NCBI GenBank assembly: GCA_900756605.1
Contig: CAAEKX010000135.1
Coordinates: forward strand, 1 to 12,425
Direction of reading: 5' to 3'
Length of the DNA stretch: 12,425 nt
DNA from: Coriobacteriia bacterium
GTDB lineage: Bacteria > Actinomycetota > Coriobacteriia > Coriobacteriales > QAMH01
The notes under the pieces were generated by a model. The model did not search any database, was not told where the DNA came from, and was given only the letters and a program-made list of their open reading frames with translations. Positions 6,499 to 12,425 of this stretch are shown piece after piece. The position numbers and the translations under genes are program-made. The number at the start of each line of letters is the position of its first letter. The first letter of the stretch is position 1.

Positions 6499-7806
6499 AT
6501 GACTGAGAATCGAACTCTCCATACGGCGCATGCGCTGTGCCCGCATTGCCTCGAGCAGCTGAAAGCCGAAATCTACGCAGATGCCGACGGCAAGGTCTGG
6601 ATGACACGCACTTGTCCCGAGCATGGCGAGACCATCACGTACGTGTGGCCCGATGCCGAGCATTACGAGTGGCTGCGCTCGATGCGCGTTACGCCGACGG
6701 CGCCAAAGTGGCGCGAGTATCCCATCGAGGGCGACTGCTGCATGAGCTGCGGCCTGTGCAGACGCCATCTGCGCCGTGGCACGCTGGTGGAAATCGAGGT
6801 CACGCGCCGTTGCAACGCGAAGTGCCCCGTATGCTTCATGAGCGCGGACTTCCCGAGTGACGGTATCACCTACGACGAGATCGAGGGGCTCATCACGACG
6901 CTTGCCGACAAGGTCGGCCCCGAGACGGGCTTGCAGATCACCGGCGGCGAGCCGACGGTGCGCAGCGACCTGCCCGAGATCGTCATGTGCGCCCGCCGTC
7001 ATGGCTTCACCGGCATCGAGATCAACACGAACGGTATCGTCATCGGCCGCTCCAAGGATTACCTGCAGAAGCTCGTCGATGCGGGCATCACGGGCATTTA
7101 CCTTTCCTTTGACGGCATTGACGAGGAGCCCTACGAGGCCATCTGCGGCAAGGGCGCGATGCTCGCCGACAAGATGGCATGCATCGAGAACTGCCGCGAG
7201 GTGGGCATCCAGGTCGTGCTGTGCATGACCATCGTCAAAGGCGTGAACGACGACCGCATCGGCGAGGTCATCGACTTTGCCTGGGAGAACTCCGACGTGG
7301 TGATCGGCGTGGCATTGCAGCCCGCATTCACCTCGGGTCGCTTCGAGCCGAGCGAGTACGCACCGTATACGGCCGGCGACACCATCTACGCCTTGGAGGA
7401 ACAGACGGGCGGCCGCATCAAGGTCGAGGACATCATGCCGCTCGGGTGCTCGCATCCGCTCTGCGATACGGGGACTTTCCTCATGCCCGATGGCGAAGGT
7501 GGCTACATTCCGGCCACGCGCGGCCTTTCGAGCGAGGAGTACATGCAGTACTACGACCCGACCTCGCCGCAGGGTTCGGTGCTTCCCGACATCCTCTACA
7601 AGAAGGGCGTCAATCTTTATCATGGAATCAGCGTCATCATCATGAACTACATGGACGCGATGACAACCACGATCGAGCGCATGGCGGAATGCTCGATGAC
7701 GGTGGCGATGAAGGACGGACGCGTGATTCCGTTTTGCAGTTACCAGATGACGAATTCTGCCGGTGAGCGTATCTACGATATGTGGGGAACCGGTCCCACT
7801 GCCTAA
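6499..7806 (+). CDS. Radical SAM protein of the MJ0619/Tes (COG1964) class
   Basis: This 435-aa protein has the radical SAM cluster motif C105-xxx-C109-xx-C112 followed by the GGEP SAM-binding loop at 149-152. It also shows the marks of the MJ0619/Tes class: an N-terminal zinc-ribbon-like pair (C14-xx-C17 and C39-P-E-H-G), a Cys cluster just before the core (C80, C81, C84, C87), a CSHPLC motif at 317-322, and a C-terminal C398...DGRVIPFC413SY stretch that in relatives holds auxiliary Fe-S ligands. Characterised members methylate a pterin in methanogens (MJ0619) or join lipid chains (archaeal Tes). No methanopterin pathway or lipid gene is seen nearby, so the substrate cannot be assigned. The ATG at 6499 is only 3 nt after the previous stop with a poor ribosome binding site, so translation probably depends on coupling to the gene before it. 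Confidence 0.9.
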   Translation: MTENRTLHTAHALCPHCLEQLKAEIYADADGKVWMTRTCPEHGETITYVWPDAEHYEWLRSMRVTPTAPKWREYPIEGDCCMSCGLCRRHLRRGTLVEIEVTRRCNAKCPVCFMSADFPSDGITYDEIEGLITTLADKVGPETGLQITGGEPTVRSDLPEIVMCARRHGFTGIEINTNGIVIGRSKDYLQKLVDAGITGIYLSFDGIDEEPYEAICGKGAMLADKMACIENCREVGIQVVLCMTIVKGVNDDRIGEVIDFAWENSDVVIGVALQPAFTSGRFEPSEYAPYTAGDTIYALEEQTGGRIKVEDIMPLGCSHPLCDTGTFLMPDGEGGYIPATRGLSSEEYMQYYDPTSPQGSVLPDILYKKGVNLYHGISVIIMNYMDAMTTTIERMAECSMTVAMKDGRVIPFCSYQMTNSAGERIYDMWGTGPTA

Positions 7807-7824
7807 TGCGACAAGGAGCAGCCC

Positions 7825-8805
7825 ATGAGCGCTGACTACGAGTTCATACACGATGCGGATCGCTGCGTTGCCTGCGGTCTGTGCGTGGCGTTTTGTCCGC
7901 AGTATTGTCTCGAGGTGGACGACGACGGCATGCCGAAGGCTACCGACATGGAGGCATGCGTTGGCTGCACGACCTGCTCGGGGCAATGCCCGCAACGCGC
8001 TATCGTGATCAAATCGCTGCCGGGGGCCGCGGCCTTCGATCCGTATGCAGACGAGGTGCGCGCCGAGCCCATCAGCGCCGAGGAGCAGCGCCACTACGCC
8101 GAAGCCGAGAAGGCCATCATGGAGGCGCTCGACCTGCGCTGGCATCCGGTGGCCGTCGGTCTCATCGACGTCGACGAGCCGCTGCCCGATGTGCCCATGC
8201 CCACCGAGAAGCTGCGCTATTGCCAGAGCATGAATGCGGCGCGGCGCGGCGCATCGATACTCATGCCACCGCATTGCCATGCCTGCCCCGACGGCACCTC
8301 GATTTTCGGCATGACCGGCGTGCCCGACAAGCTCGCCACGGGAGAGATCTACGTGCTCTTCCACAAGGTCGTGGATGCGGAGGCGGCTGCCAAGATGGTA
8401 GGGGAACGTCCGACCCTGCCGCCCAAGTCCAAGCGTGCCACGCTCGTGCAGCCGCTCGGCAAGTGTACGCGCCATCCCGAGGTCATCGTGTTCACGGGCA
8501 CGCCCGAGCAGATGATGTGGCTGTCGATGAGCATGTCGTACTTCGACGGGCATCGGCATGACTTCCACGCCTCGGGCTTCAACGCGCAATGCGTGGAGGC
8601 CACGCTGTTGCCGCTCATGAACGACGAGCCGAACATCTCGTTTGGCTGCTATGGCGGACGCGCGTCAAGCGACATTGGCGAGGACATGATGTACATGGGC
8701 GTGCCGCTCAATCGTCTCGACACCATCGTCGAGGGTTGCCAAGAGCTCACCAAACGTGCCATTCCTCAGTCGCGCATGAAGATCTACGTGCCACCCATCA
8801 TGTAG
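7825..8805 (+). CDS. 2[4Fe-4S] ferredoxin fused to a DUF169 domain
   Basis: The 326-aa protein starts with a complete bacterial two-cluster ferredoxin: C14-C17-C20-C24P and C45-C48-C51-C55P. A linker rich in Ala/Glu (about 70-100) leads into a DUF169 domain (about 100-326; LRWHPVAVGLIDVDEPLPD at 104-122). DUF169 (COG2043) has no settled function; it recurs with redox and radical enzymes of anaerobes. Extra cysteines C133, C151, C154, C214, C256, C275 and C305 could hold another cofactor. A strong AAGGAG at 7813-7818, 6 nt before the ATG, fixes the start. It is the last gene of the operon and sits 18 nt after the radical SAM gene. It is a natural candidate for the electron donor of that radical SAM enzyme or electron carrier for the molybdopterin enzyme; that role is inferred from position and cluster content. 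Confidence 0.88.
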   Translation: MSADYEFIHDADRCVACGLCVAFCPQYCLEVDDDGMPKATDMEACVGCTTCSGQCPQRAIVIKSLPGAAAFDPYADEVRAEPISAEEQRHYAEAEKAIMEALDLRWHPVAVGLIDVDEPLPDVPMPTEKLRYCQSMNAARRGASILMPPHCHACPDGTSIFGMTGVPDKLATGEIYVLFHKVVDAEAAAKMVGERPTLPPKSKRATLVQPLGKCTRHPEVIVFTGTPEQMMWLSMSMSYFDGHRHDFHASGFNAQCVEATLLPLMNDEPNISFGCYGGRASSDIGEDMMYMGVPLNRLDTIVEGCQELTKRAIPQSRMKIYVPPIM

Positions 8806-8819
8806 GCGATGGCCGGGAA

Positions 8820-8892
8820 AATGAGACAGTTGCTCAGGGACGTTGTCTCATTATGAAGAAATGAGACAACGTCCCTGAGCAACTGTCTCATT
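8820..8892. repeat. Perfect 33-bp inverted repeat with 7-nt loop
   Basis: The arm at 8820-8852 is the exact reverse complement of the arm at 8860-8892, separated by 7 nt. Each arm is itself flanked by 9-bp inverted ends (AATGAGACA and TGTCTCATT), so the 9-mer occurs four times in alternating orientation. It begins 15 nt after the stop of the DUF169 gene and ends directly before the ribosome binding site GAGGAG at 8893. It has the shape of a REP/BIME-type or MITE element and, in RNA, of a very stable hairpin that could mark the 3' end of the upstream operon. There is no T run after it, so it is not a standard intrinsic terminator. Confidence 0.93.
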
Positions 8893-8898
8893 GAGGAG
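8893..8898 (+). promoter_or_regulatory. Ribosome binding site deciding between two adjacent ATGs
   Basis: GAGGAG lies 3 nt before the ATG at 8902 and 6 nt before the in-frame ATG at 8905. The longer spacing favours 8905. The site directly abuts the 33-bp inverted repeat, so any RNA hairpin would sit against it. Confidence 0.7.
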
Positions 8899-8904
8899 AT
8901 CATG

Positions 8905-9456
8905 ATGACGAAGTCGTTCAGCAGATTGACCGGCAATGAAATTGCCACCTTGCTCATCCCCACGACCGTGACGCTTGTCACGGCACGCGATGCATCGGGC
9001 ACGGACAAGGTCGCGACCATCGCATGGGCGATGCCCATCTCGCACGAACCAAGCCTCATTGCCGTAGCGATTCGCCCGGACGGACAGACTGCGTGTGCCA
9101 TGCGCACGTCTGGCAGCTTTATCGTGAATGTTCTTGGTGCGAGCGAAGACGCCGTGTCCATTGCCATGACCTGCGGCAAGAAGCAGGGAATTGACGACCG
9201 GATTGCCGAGGCACAGCTCACGACATGCCCGGGTGCGCATGCGGGTGCCGCGCGCATCGAGCAGGCGATTTCGTGGATCGAGTGCGAACTTGTCGAATCG
9301 CACGTGCACGGTGATCACGAGCTCTTCATCGGCCGCACGCTCGTTGCCGAGACGCGCGGCGCGCTTGACGGGAGCGGTAAACTCGAACCAATGCCGGCGT
9401 TGCTCATGGGGCAACGTGGCCGCTTCGGGCATTTCGAGGAAGGATTCAACGCATGA
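8905..9456 (+). CDS. Flavin-reductase-like FMN-binding split-barrel protein
   Basis: This 183-aa protein resembles the flavin reductase/flavoredoxin family, small FMN-binding split barrels that move electrons between NAD(P)H or ferredoxin and flavin or other acceptors. The supporting pattern is the N-terminal TVTLVTARDASGTDKVATIA strand pair, then WAMPISHEPSLIAVAI, the HTS-like segment ACAMRTSGSFIVNVL, and a barrel-closing strand with HGDHELFIGRT before the C-terminus. Length agrees with the family. Cys-containing segments (C108, C127) are scattered and do not form a cluster motif. It overlaps the next gene by 4 nt (ATGA), so the pair is translationally coupled. Whether it is co-transcribed with the upstream operon depends on read-through of the inverted repeat at 8820-8892. 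The substrate is not determined. Confidence 0.82.
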   Translation: MTKSFSRLTGNEIATLLIPTTVTLVTARDASGTDKVATIAWAMPISHEPSLIAVAIRPDGQTACAMRTSGSFIVNVLGASEDAVSIAMTCGKKQGIDDRIAEAQLTTCPGAHAGAARIEQAISWIECELVESHVHGDHELFIGRTLVAETRGALDGSGKLEPMPALLMGQRGRFGHFEEGFNA

Positions 9457-10682
9457 TTGCACCCGAGTACCACATTCGTAATTGTGCCGAGGCGGACATG
9501 GATCTCATCCGCTACCTGTTCTCGGTCGAGGGCTTCAGCGACCTCACGAGCCCCGAGGGCATATGCGTTGCTGTCACGCCCGACAACACGATGTACGGTG
9601 CCTGCCGCCTCGAGCAGGGTAGCGATGGCTCATGGAACGTGCGCCCCATCGTCGTCTTCGATGTCGTGCAAGGCAAGGGCGTGGGACGTGCGCTGCTCAA
9701 GGATGCGTTGCGACTTCATCCGGACCTGCGTCTCGTGGCGCGTGGCGAGATCGAGCCCTTCTACCTGTCCTGCGGCTTCGAGCGCTGCGGCTGGGATGCC
9801 ATCGCGCCCGAGTATCGTGCCGAGTGCGATGCCTGCCCCGACAATGCCGCATGCGGTCCGCTGCCCTTCCGGTCCCTTCCCATCGAGCGGACCTTCACTT
9901 TCCTTGGGACGAGCTCGGGCTGTGGCGTGCCGGCTTTCTTCTGCCACTGCCCTGCGTGCGAGGCGGCACGCAAGGACCCGGCGAAGCGTCGCGGTTGCAC
10001 GGGCGTTGCCCTGCGCGGTCATGGGACGACCATTATCGACGCGTCTCCTGACATCCGTCATCAGCTCAATCGCGAGGGCATCGATGTCATCGACGACTTC
10101 TTCCTCACTCATGCCCATTATGATCACATGGGTGGTCTGGGCGAGTTCGAGTACTTCATCCGCCTGTACCTCATGGGCACGATGCCATTTCACGGAAGCG
10201 AGCACGCCATAGCCGAGGCGCTCAAGGAGTATTCCTACATGGACGACTGCTTTGCGCTCGACGTGATGAACCCGTATGACGTGCGCGAGGTGGACGGCCT
10301 CGCGATTCAGGCGCTGCCGCTCAAGCACGCGCCGGGTACCTTTGGCTATCTCATCACCACACCCGAGGGACGTCGTACGTTCTACGCGCCCGATACGAGT
10401 GACCTCAAGCCCGAGGTCATCGAGATACTCAAGGGTGTCGACAACCTCGTCATGGATTCGACTTTCTGGGAGAACCACGGGACCGCTCGCTCGCATCATG
10501 ACGTGCGCCAGACGGTGCATGAGGGCATCGACATTCTCGATGCTGGACACATATATCTCACGCATCTTGCGCCGCACATGTGCGATCCGGGCGTGAACGA
10601 GATCGACGAGGTCTACGCATATGCCGCGCAGTTCGATGGTCGTGTCGTTGTGGCCGAAGACGGCATGCAGTTCACGCTGTAA
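9453..10682 (+). CDS. GNAT acetyltransferase fused to a PhnP-like metallo-beta-lactamase phosphodiesterase
   Basis: The 409-aa product has two domains. Residues 1-122 look like a GNAT N-acetyltransferase: the acetyl-CoA loop Q73-G-K-G-V-G78-R and motif B PFYLSCGFERCG (102-113). A short Cys linker follows (C125-xx-C128, C134), like the Cys tail of some small anaerobe GNATs. Residues 146-409 are a metallo-beta-lactamase fold of the PhnP type: opening FLGTSSGCGVP, the structural zinc motif C164-x-C166-xx-C169, the metal site H220-x-H222-x-D224-H225, then H292, D314, H371 and a terminal strand near D403. PhnP cleaves cyclic ribose phosphate in phosphonate use, and in E. coli phnO (a GNAT) lies next to phnP. 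No other phn gene is here, so the substrate is open. GAGGAAGG at 9436-9443 and the 4-nt overlap fix the start. Confidence 0.87.
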   Translation: MIAPEYHIRNCAEADMDLIRYLFSVEGFSDLTSPEGICVAVTPDNTMYGACRLEQGSDGSWNVRPIVVFDVVQGKGVGRALLKDALRLHPDLRLVARGEIEPFYLSCGFERCGWDAIAPEYRAECDACPDNAACGPLPFRSLPIERTFTFLGTSSGCGVPAFFCHCPACEAARKDPAKRRGCTGVALRGHGTTIIDASPDIRHQLNREGIDVIDDFFLTHAHYDHMGGLGEFEYFIRLYLMGTMPFHGSEHAIAEALKEYSYMDDCFALDVMNPYDVREVDGLAIQALPLKHAPGTFGYLITTPEGRRTFYAPDTSDLKPEVIEILKGVDNLVMDSTFWENHGTARSHHDVRQTVHEGIDILDAGHIYLTHLAPHMCDPGVNEIDEVYAYAAQFDGRVVVAEDGMQFTL

Positions 10683-10684
10683 GC

Positions 10685-10693
10685 TGGTACCAT
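10685..10693 (+). promoter_or_regulatory. Putative extended -10 box, leaderless start of the 4-TM protein gene
   Basis: TGGTACCAT (extended -10, TGn then TACCAT) ends 7 nt before the ATG at 10701, where transcription would be expected to begin. No ribosome binding site precedes that ATG. This suggests that the downstream gene pair has its own promoter and a leaderless mRNA. No good -35 is visible. Confidence 0.42.
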
Positions 10694-10700
10694 ATGCCGC

Positions 10701-11102
10701 ATGAGTAATGAGTATCGACTTTCGGCTCGGCAGATTCTGACGCGTATCATTTCGGTGATCGTCGCGGGCGTCGGTGGGTCGGCGTGTGGATTCAGCCTTC
10801 TCATGCAGGTGCAGGAGATTGGTACGGTCATTGCGTCGATTACGTGGTTCTCCGGGCTTTCGGCCGTCGTCTTCGCACTGGCGGGCTACGCCGTCTCCTG
10901 CGACCCCGGCAAGGGCAAGACCTATATTCCGCTTGCTGTCGTCATTGGGGCAATCCTTGTCATCACGGGCTCTGCCCTTGCGCGCATCTACCTGTACGCG
11001 CATATCGTCATCATCATCGCGCTTATCGCCGCGGCCATCGAGGGCATCGTGCTCATCGTCTATCACTTCATCTTGAAACGCGAAGATCCAGAGGCTTTGT
11101 AG
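10701..11102 (+). CDS. Small 4-TM membrane protein of unknown function
   Basis: This 133-aa protein is nearly all membrane-embedded, with hydrophobic segments at about 12-34, 39-64, 75-93 and 95-123. It has a basic, hydrophilic N-terminus (residues 1-11) and a short charged C-terminus ending KREDPEAL. No catalytic or metal motif is visible and I do not recognise the family. The positive charges near both ends suggest that N- and C-termini are cytoplasmic. It has no Shine-Dalgarno sequence and lies just after a -10-like box. The next gene starts 17 nt after its stop, so the two are probably co-transcribed. Good codon-level character and tight packing support it as a real gene. Confidence 0.75.
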   Translation: MSNEYRLSARQILTRIISVIVAGVGGSACGFSLLMQVQEIGTVIASITWFSGLSAVVFALAGYAVSCDPGKGKTYIPLAVVIGAILVITGSALARIYLYAHIVIIIALIAAAIEGIVLIVYHFILKREDPEAL

Positions 11103-11119
11103 CCGCGAGGAGGGTTCCC

Positions 11120-12403
11120 ATGGTTTCCAGGTTGGTTCTTGTCAGGCACGCTAAGACCCAGGCGCGCAATCCCGAGCTCATCGACAAGGACCGTCAGCTC
11201 ACGCGTGCTGGCCGATATAGCGTCGAGGCGCGGTTTCCCATCTCGCTACAGCTTCTGGCTGACGAGGACGCCGCCGAGGTCAAGGTCTGGAGCAGCCCGG
11301 CGCTGCGCGCCATGCAAACCGCTGAGGTCGTTGCGCATGCGCTCGGCGTCGATGGCATCGAGGTGCGGGATTCGCTTTACGCCAACAGCGTCGATGCTTT
11401 CATGACCGAGCTCGTCGAAGAGCAGGGCACCGTTATCGCCGTCGGGCACAATCCCTTCATGGACGAGCTCTACGCACGCTTGAGCGGGGCTCCGCAGGGC
11501 ATGGGAACCGGTGCCATGGCGTCGTTCGGTTTTGCGGCGACGGATGATCCGACAAGCGTCGGCTCGTGGCTCGAGTGGTTCGTGCAGGGCCCGCGTGTCG
11601 TACTCTGGCAGAGCATCGTCGATGTGGAGGATGCCCTTTCCGATGCCGCTGCACGCATCGCGCGCTGTAGCGTCAGGCTGCTCGAGAATCCCGATGATCC
11701 CGAATCGCTGCATCAGTATCGCATCTCGTTGAGAATTGCGCGCTCGTTGCTGGGCTTTCTCGCGCCGTATTGCAAGGGCGCTGCGCTCAAGAAGACCATG
11801 CGCGATATCAAGAAGCTGCAAGACCCGACCTCGCGTTTGCGCGAGCTAGACATGCTCTGCGAGGCGCTCGACCCGCAGACGGTCGAGGCAAGTATCGTGG
11901 TCGATGCCTGCACGCAGCTTCGCGCGGGATTTATCGAGCGCTTTGCCGCCGAGTCCACGCAGAAGGCAATTACGCGCGTGGTCGGGCGCATCAAGGACGT
12001 GCCCTGGCGCCGTTGCGTCAGGCAGTCCGGTCTCGATGCGCAGGAGCTCGTCAGGCGCGTTTCGCAGATGCGTACCGATTACGAGTTGCAGATGGCGCAC
12101 GTGAGCTATGACGACCAAGAGGCCGTTCATGACGTACGCAAGCTGGCCAAGGCGCTGCGCTACGTGACGCGTGAGTTTGCAGAGCTTCTGCCTGATGCGG
12201 CTGAGGATACCAACACACGGGCCAAGGCGGTGCAGGACATGCTCGGTGAACTCTGCGACTGCTGGAACAACGCGCAACTCGTCATCGAGATATGCGGTCC
12301 GCAGGCGGTGCAGGTCGCCTCGCGTTTCGTCGTTCGCGCCGATGAGATCGTCGCTGATCTCAAGAGAAGCCGCAGCTGTGGTCTTGCGATAAGCGATTCG
12401 TAG
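11120..12403 (+). CDS. SixA-type histidine phosphatase fused to a CHAD domain
   Basis: The 427-aa protein joins two domains. Residues 1-~160 are a histidine phosphatase of the SixA branch: LVRHAKT with nucleophile His10, the D-x-D-R-x-L-T-x-x-G segment at 22-31, SSPALRAMQTAE at 58-69 with Arg63, and the second catalytic His110 in VGHNPF. Residues about 168-420 are a CHAD domain, a helical bundle with conserved basic residues that binds polyphosphate: LHQYRISLRIARSLL near 197-211 and the later repeat VHDVRKLAKALRYV. SixA dephosphorylates phosphohistidine on signalling or phosphotransfer proteins; CHAD could bring the enzyme to polyphosphate granules. GAGGAGGG at 11107-11114, 5 nt before the ATG, fixes this start over upstream in-frame ATGs that lie inside the 4-TM gene. 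The domain calls are confident; the joint function is inferred. Confidence 0.9.
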   Translation: MVSRLVLVRHAKTQARNPELIDKDRQLTRAGRYSVEARFPISLQLLADEDAAEVKVWSSPALRAMQTAEVVAHALGVDGIEVRDSLYANSVDAFMTELVEEQGTVIAVGHNPFMDELYARLSGAPQGMGTGAMASFGFAATDDPTSVGSWLEWFVQGPRVVLWQSIVDVEDALSDAAARIARCSVRLLENPDDPESLHQYRISLRIARSLLGFLAPYCKGAALKKTMRDIKKLQDPTSRLRELDMLCEALDPQTVEASIVVDACTQLRAGFIERFAAESTQKAITRVVGRIKDVPWRRCVRQSGLDAQELVRRVSQMRTDYELQMAHVSYDDQEAVHDVRKLAKALRYVTREFAELLPDAAEDTNTRAKAVQDMLGELCDCWNNAQLVIEICGPQAVQVASRFVVRADEIVADLKRSRSCGLAISDS

Positions 12404-12425
12404 GCTTCGGGATAGGGAAGATGAG

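Noticed and set aside
5752..8589. An open antisense reading frame of 945 codons spanning three + strand genes
   Set aside because: It lies wholly opposite genes with clear Fe-S and radical SAM motifs. Its product is rich in Arg, His, Asp and Val without domain motifs, the usual shadow of a GC-biased third codon position. No ribosome binding site or promoter supports it.
8820..8892. Considered as a CRISPR-like or ordinary terminator structure
   Set aside because: There is only one pair of arms, in inverted rather than direct order, no spacers, and no T run after the hairpin.
12411..12425. Possible start of another gene (AGGGAAG followed by ATG at 12421)
   Set aside because: The spacing between the ribosome-binding-like stretch and the ATG is too short, and only 5 nt of the frame are in the window, so it cannot be supported.

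Overview
The window is high-GC coding DNA, densely packed, with every supported gene on the + strand. The gene content (a ferredoxin/NrfD redox module, a cytoplasmic molybdopterin enzyme, several Fe-S proteins, a radical SAM enzyme) points to a strict or near-strict anaerobe. An anaerobic actinobacterium of the Coriobacteriia/Eggerthellales type, such as a gut species, would fit. That placement is an inference from gene style and from apparently leaderless starts; there is no rRNA or marker gene here to prove it.

Layout. (1) 22-1673: the last two genes of a molybdopterin oxidoreductase operon, a four-cluster ferredoxin subunit and an 8-TM NrfD-type quinol-interacting subunit. They overlap by 4 nt and are closed by a clear intrinsic terminator at 1714-1750. 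The catalytic subunit presumably lies upstream of the window. (2) 1872-3026: a stand-alone heterodisulfide-reductase-like protein with two ferredoxin clusters and two CCG domains, preceded by a perfect 15-bp palindrome and a TATAAT box. (3) 3027-3346: a 320-nt gap filled by a 49-bp-arm imperfect inverted repeat whose right end is repeated in tandem with a 40-bp period. (4) 3347-8805: a four-gene operon comprising an acetylene-hydratase/dehydroxylase-class molybdopterin (or tungstopterin) enzyme, a DUF2064/TIGR04282 GT-A-fold transferase, a radical SAM protein of the MJ0619/Tes (COG1964) class, and a ferredoxin-DUF169 fusion. (5) 8820-8892: a perfect 33-bp inverted repeat that ends exactly where the next ribosome binding site begins. 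(6) 8905-10682: a flavin-reductase-like split-barrel protein overlapping a GNAT/PhnP-like metallo-beta-lactamase fusion. (7) 10701-12403: a 4-TM small membrane protein, probably made from a leaderless mRNA, then a SixA-type histidine phosphatase fused to a CHAD domain.

The most likely undescribed system is the operon at 3347-8805. The Mo/W enzyme has the right residues to bind a [4Fe-4S] cluster and to ligate the metal through Cys141, but lacks the catalytic Asp of acetylene hydratase, so its substrate is unknown. It is packed tightly with a nucleotidyl/glycosyl-transferase-fold protein, a radical SAM enzyme whose relatives methylate pterins or join lipid chains, and a dedicated ferredoxin-DUF169 protein. 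This arrangement could be a specialised anaerobic substrate pathway or a cofactor-tailoring cassette. Either reading is inference.

No tRNA, rRNA, CRISPR array, phage gene or intact transposase was seen.
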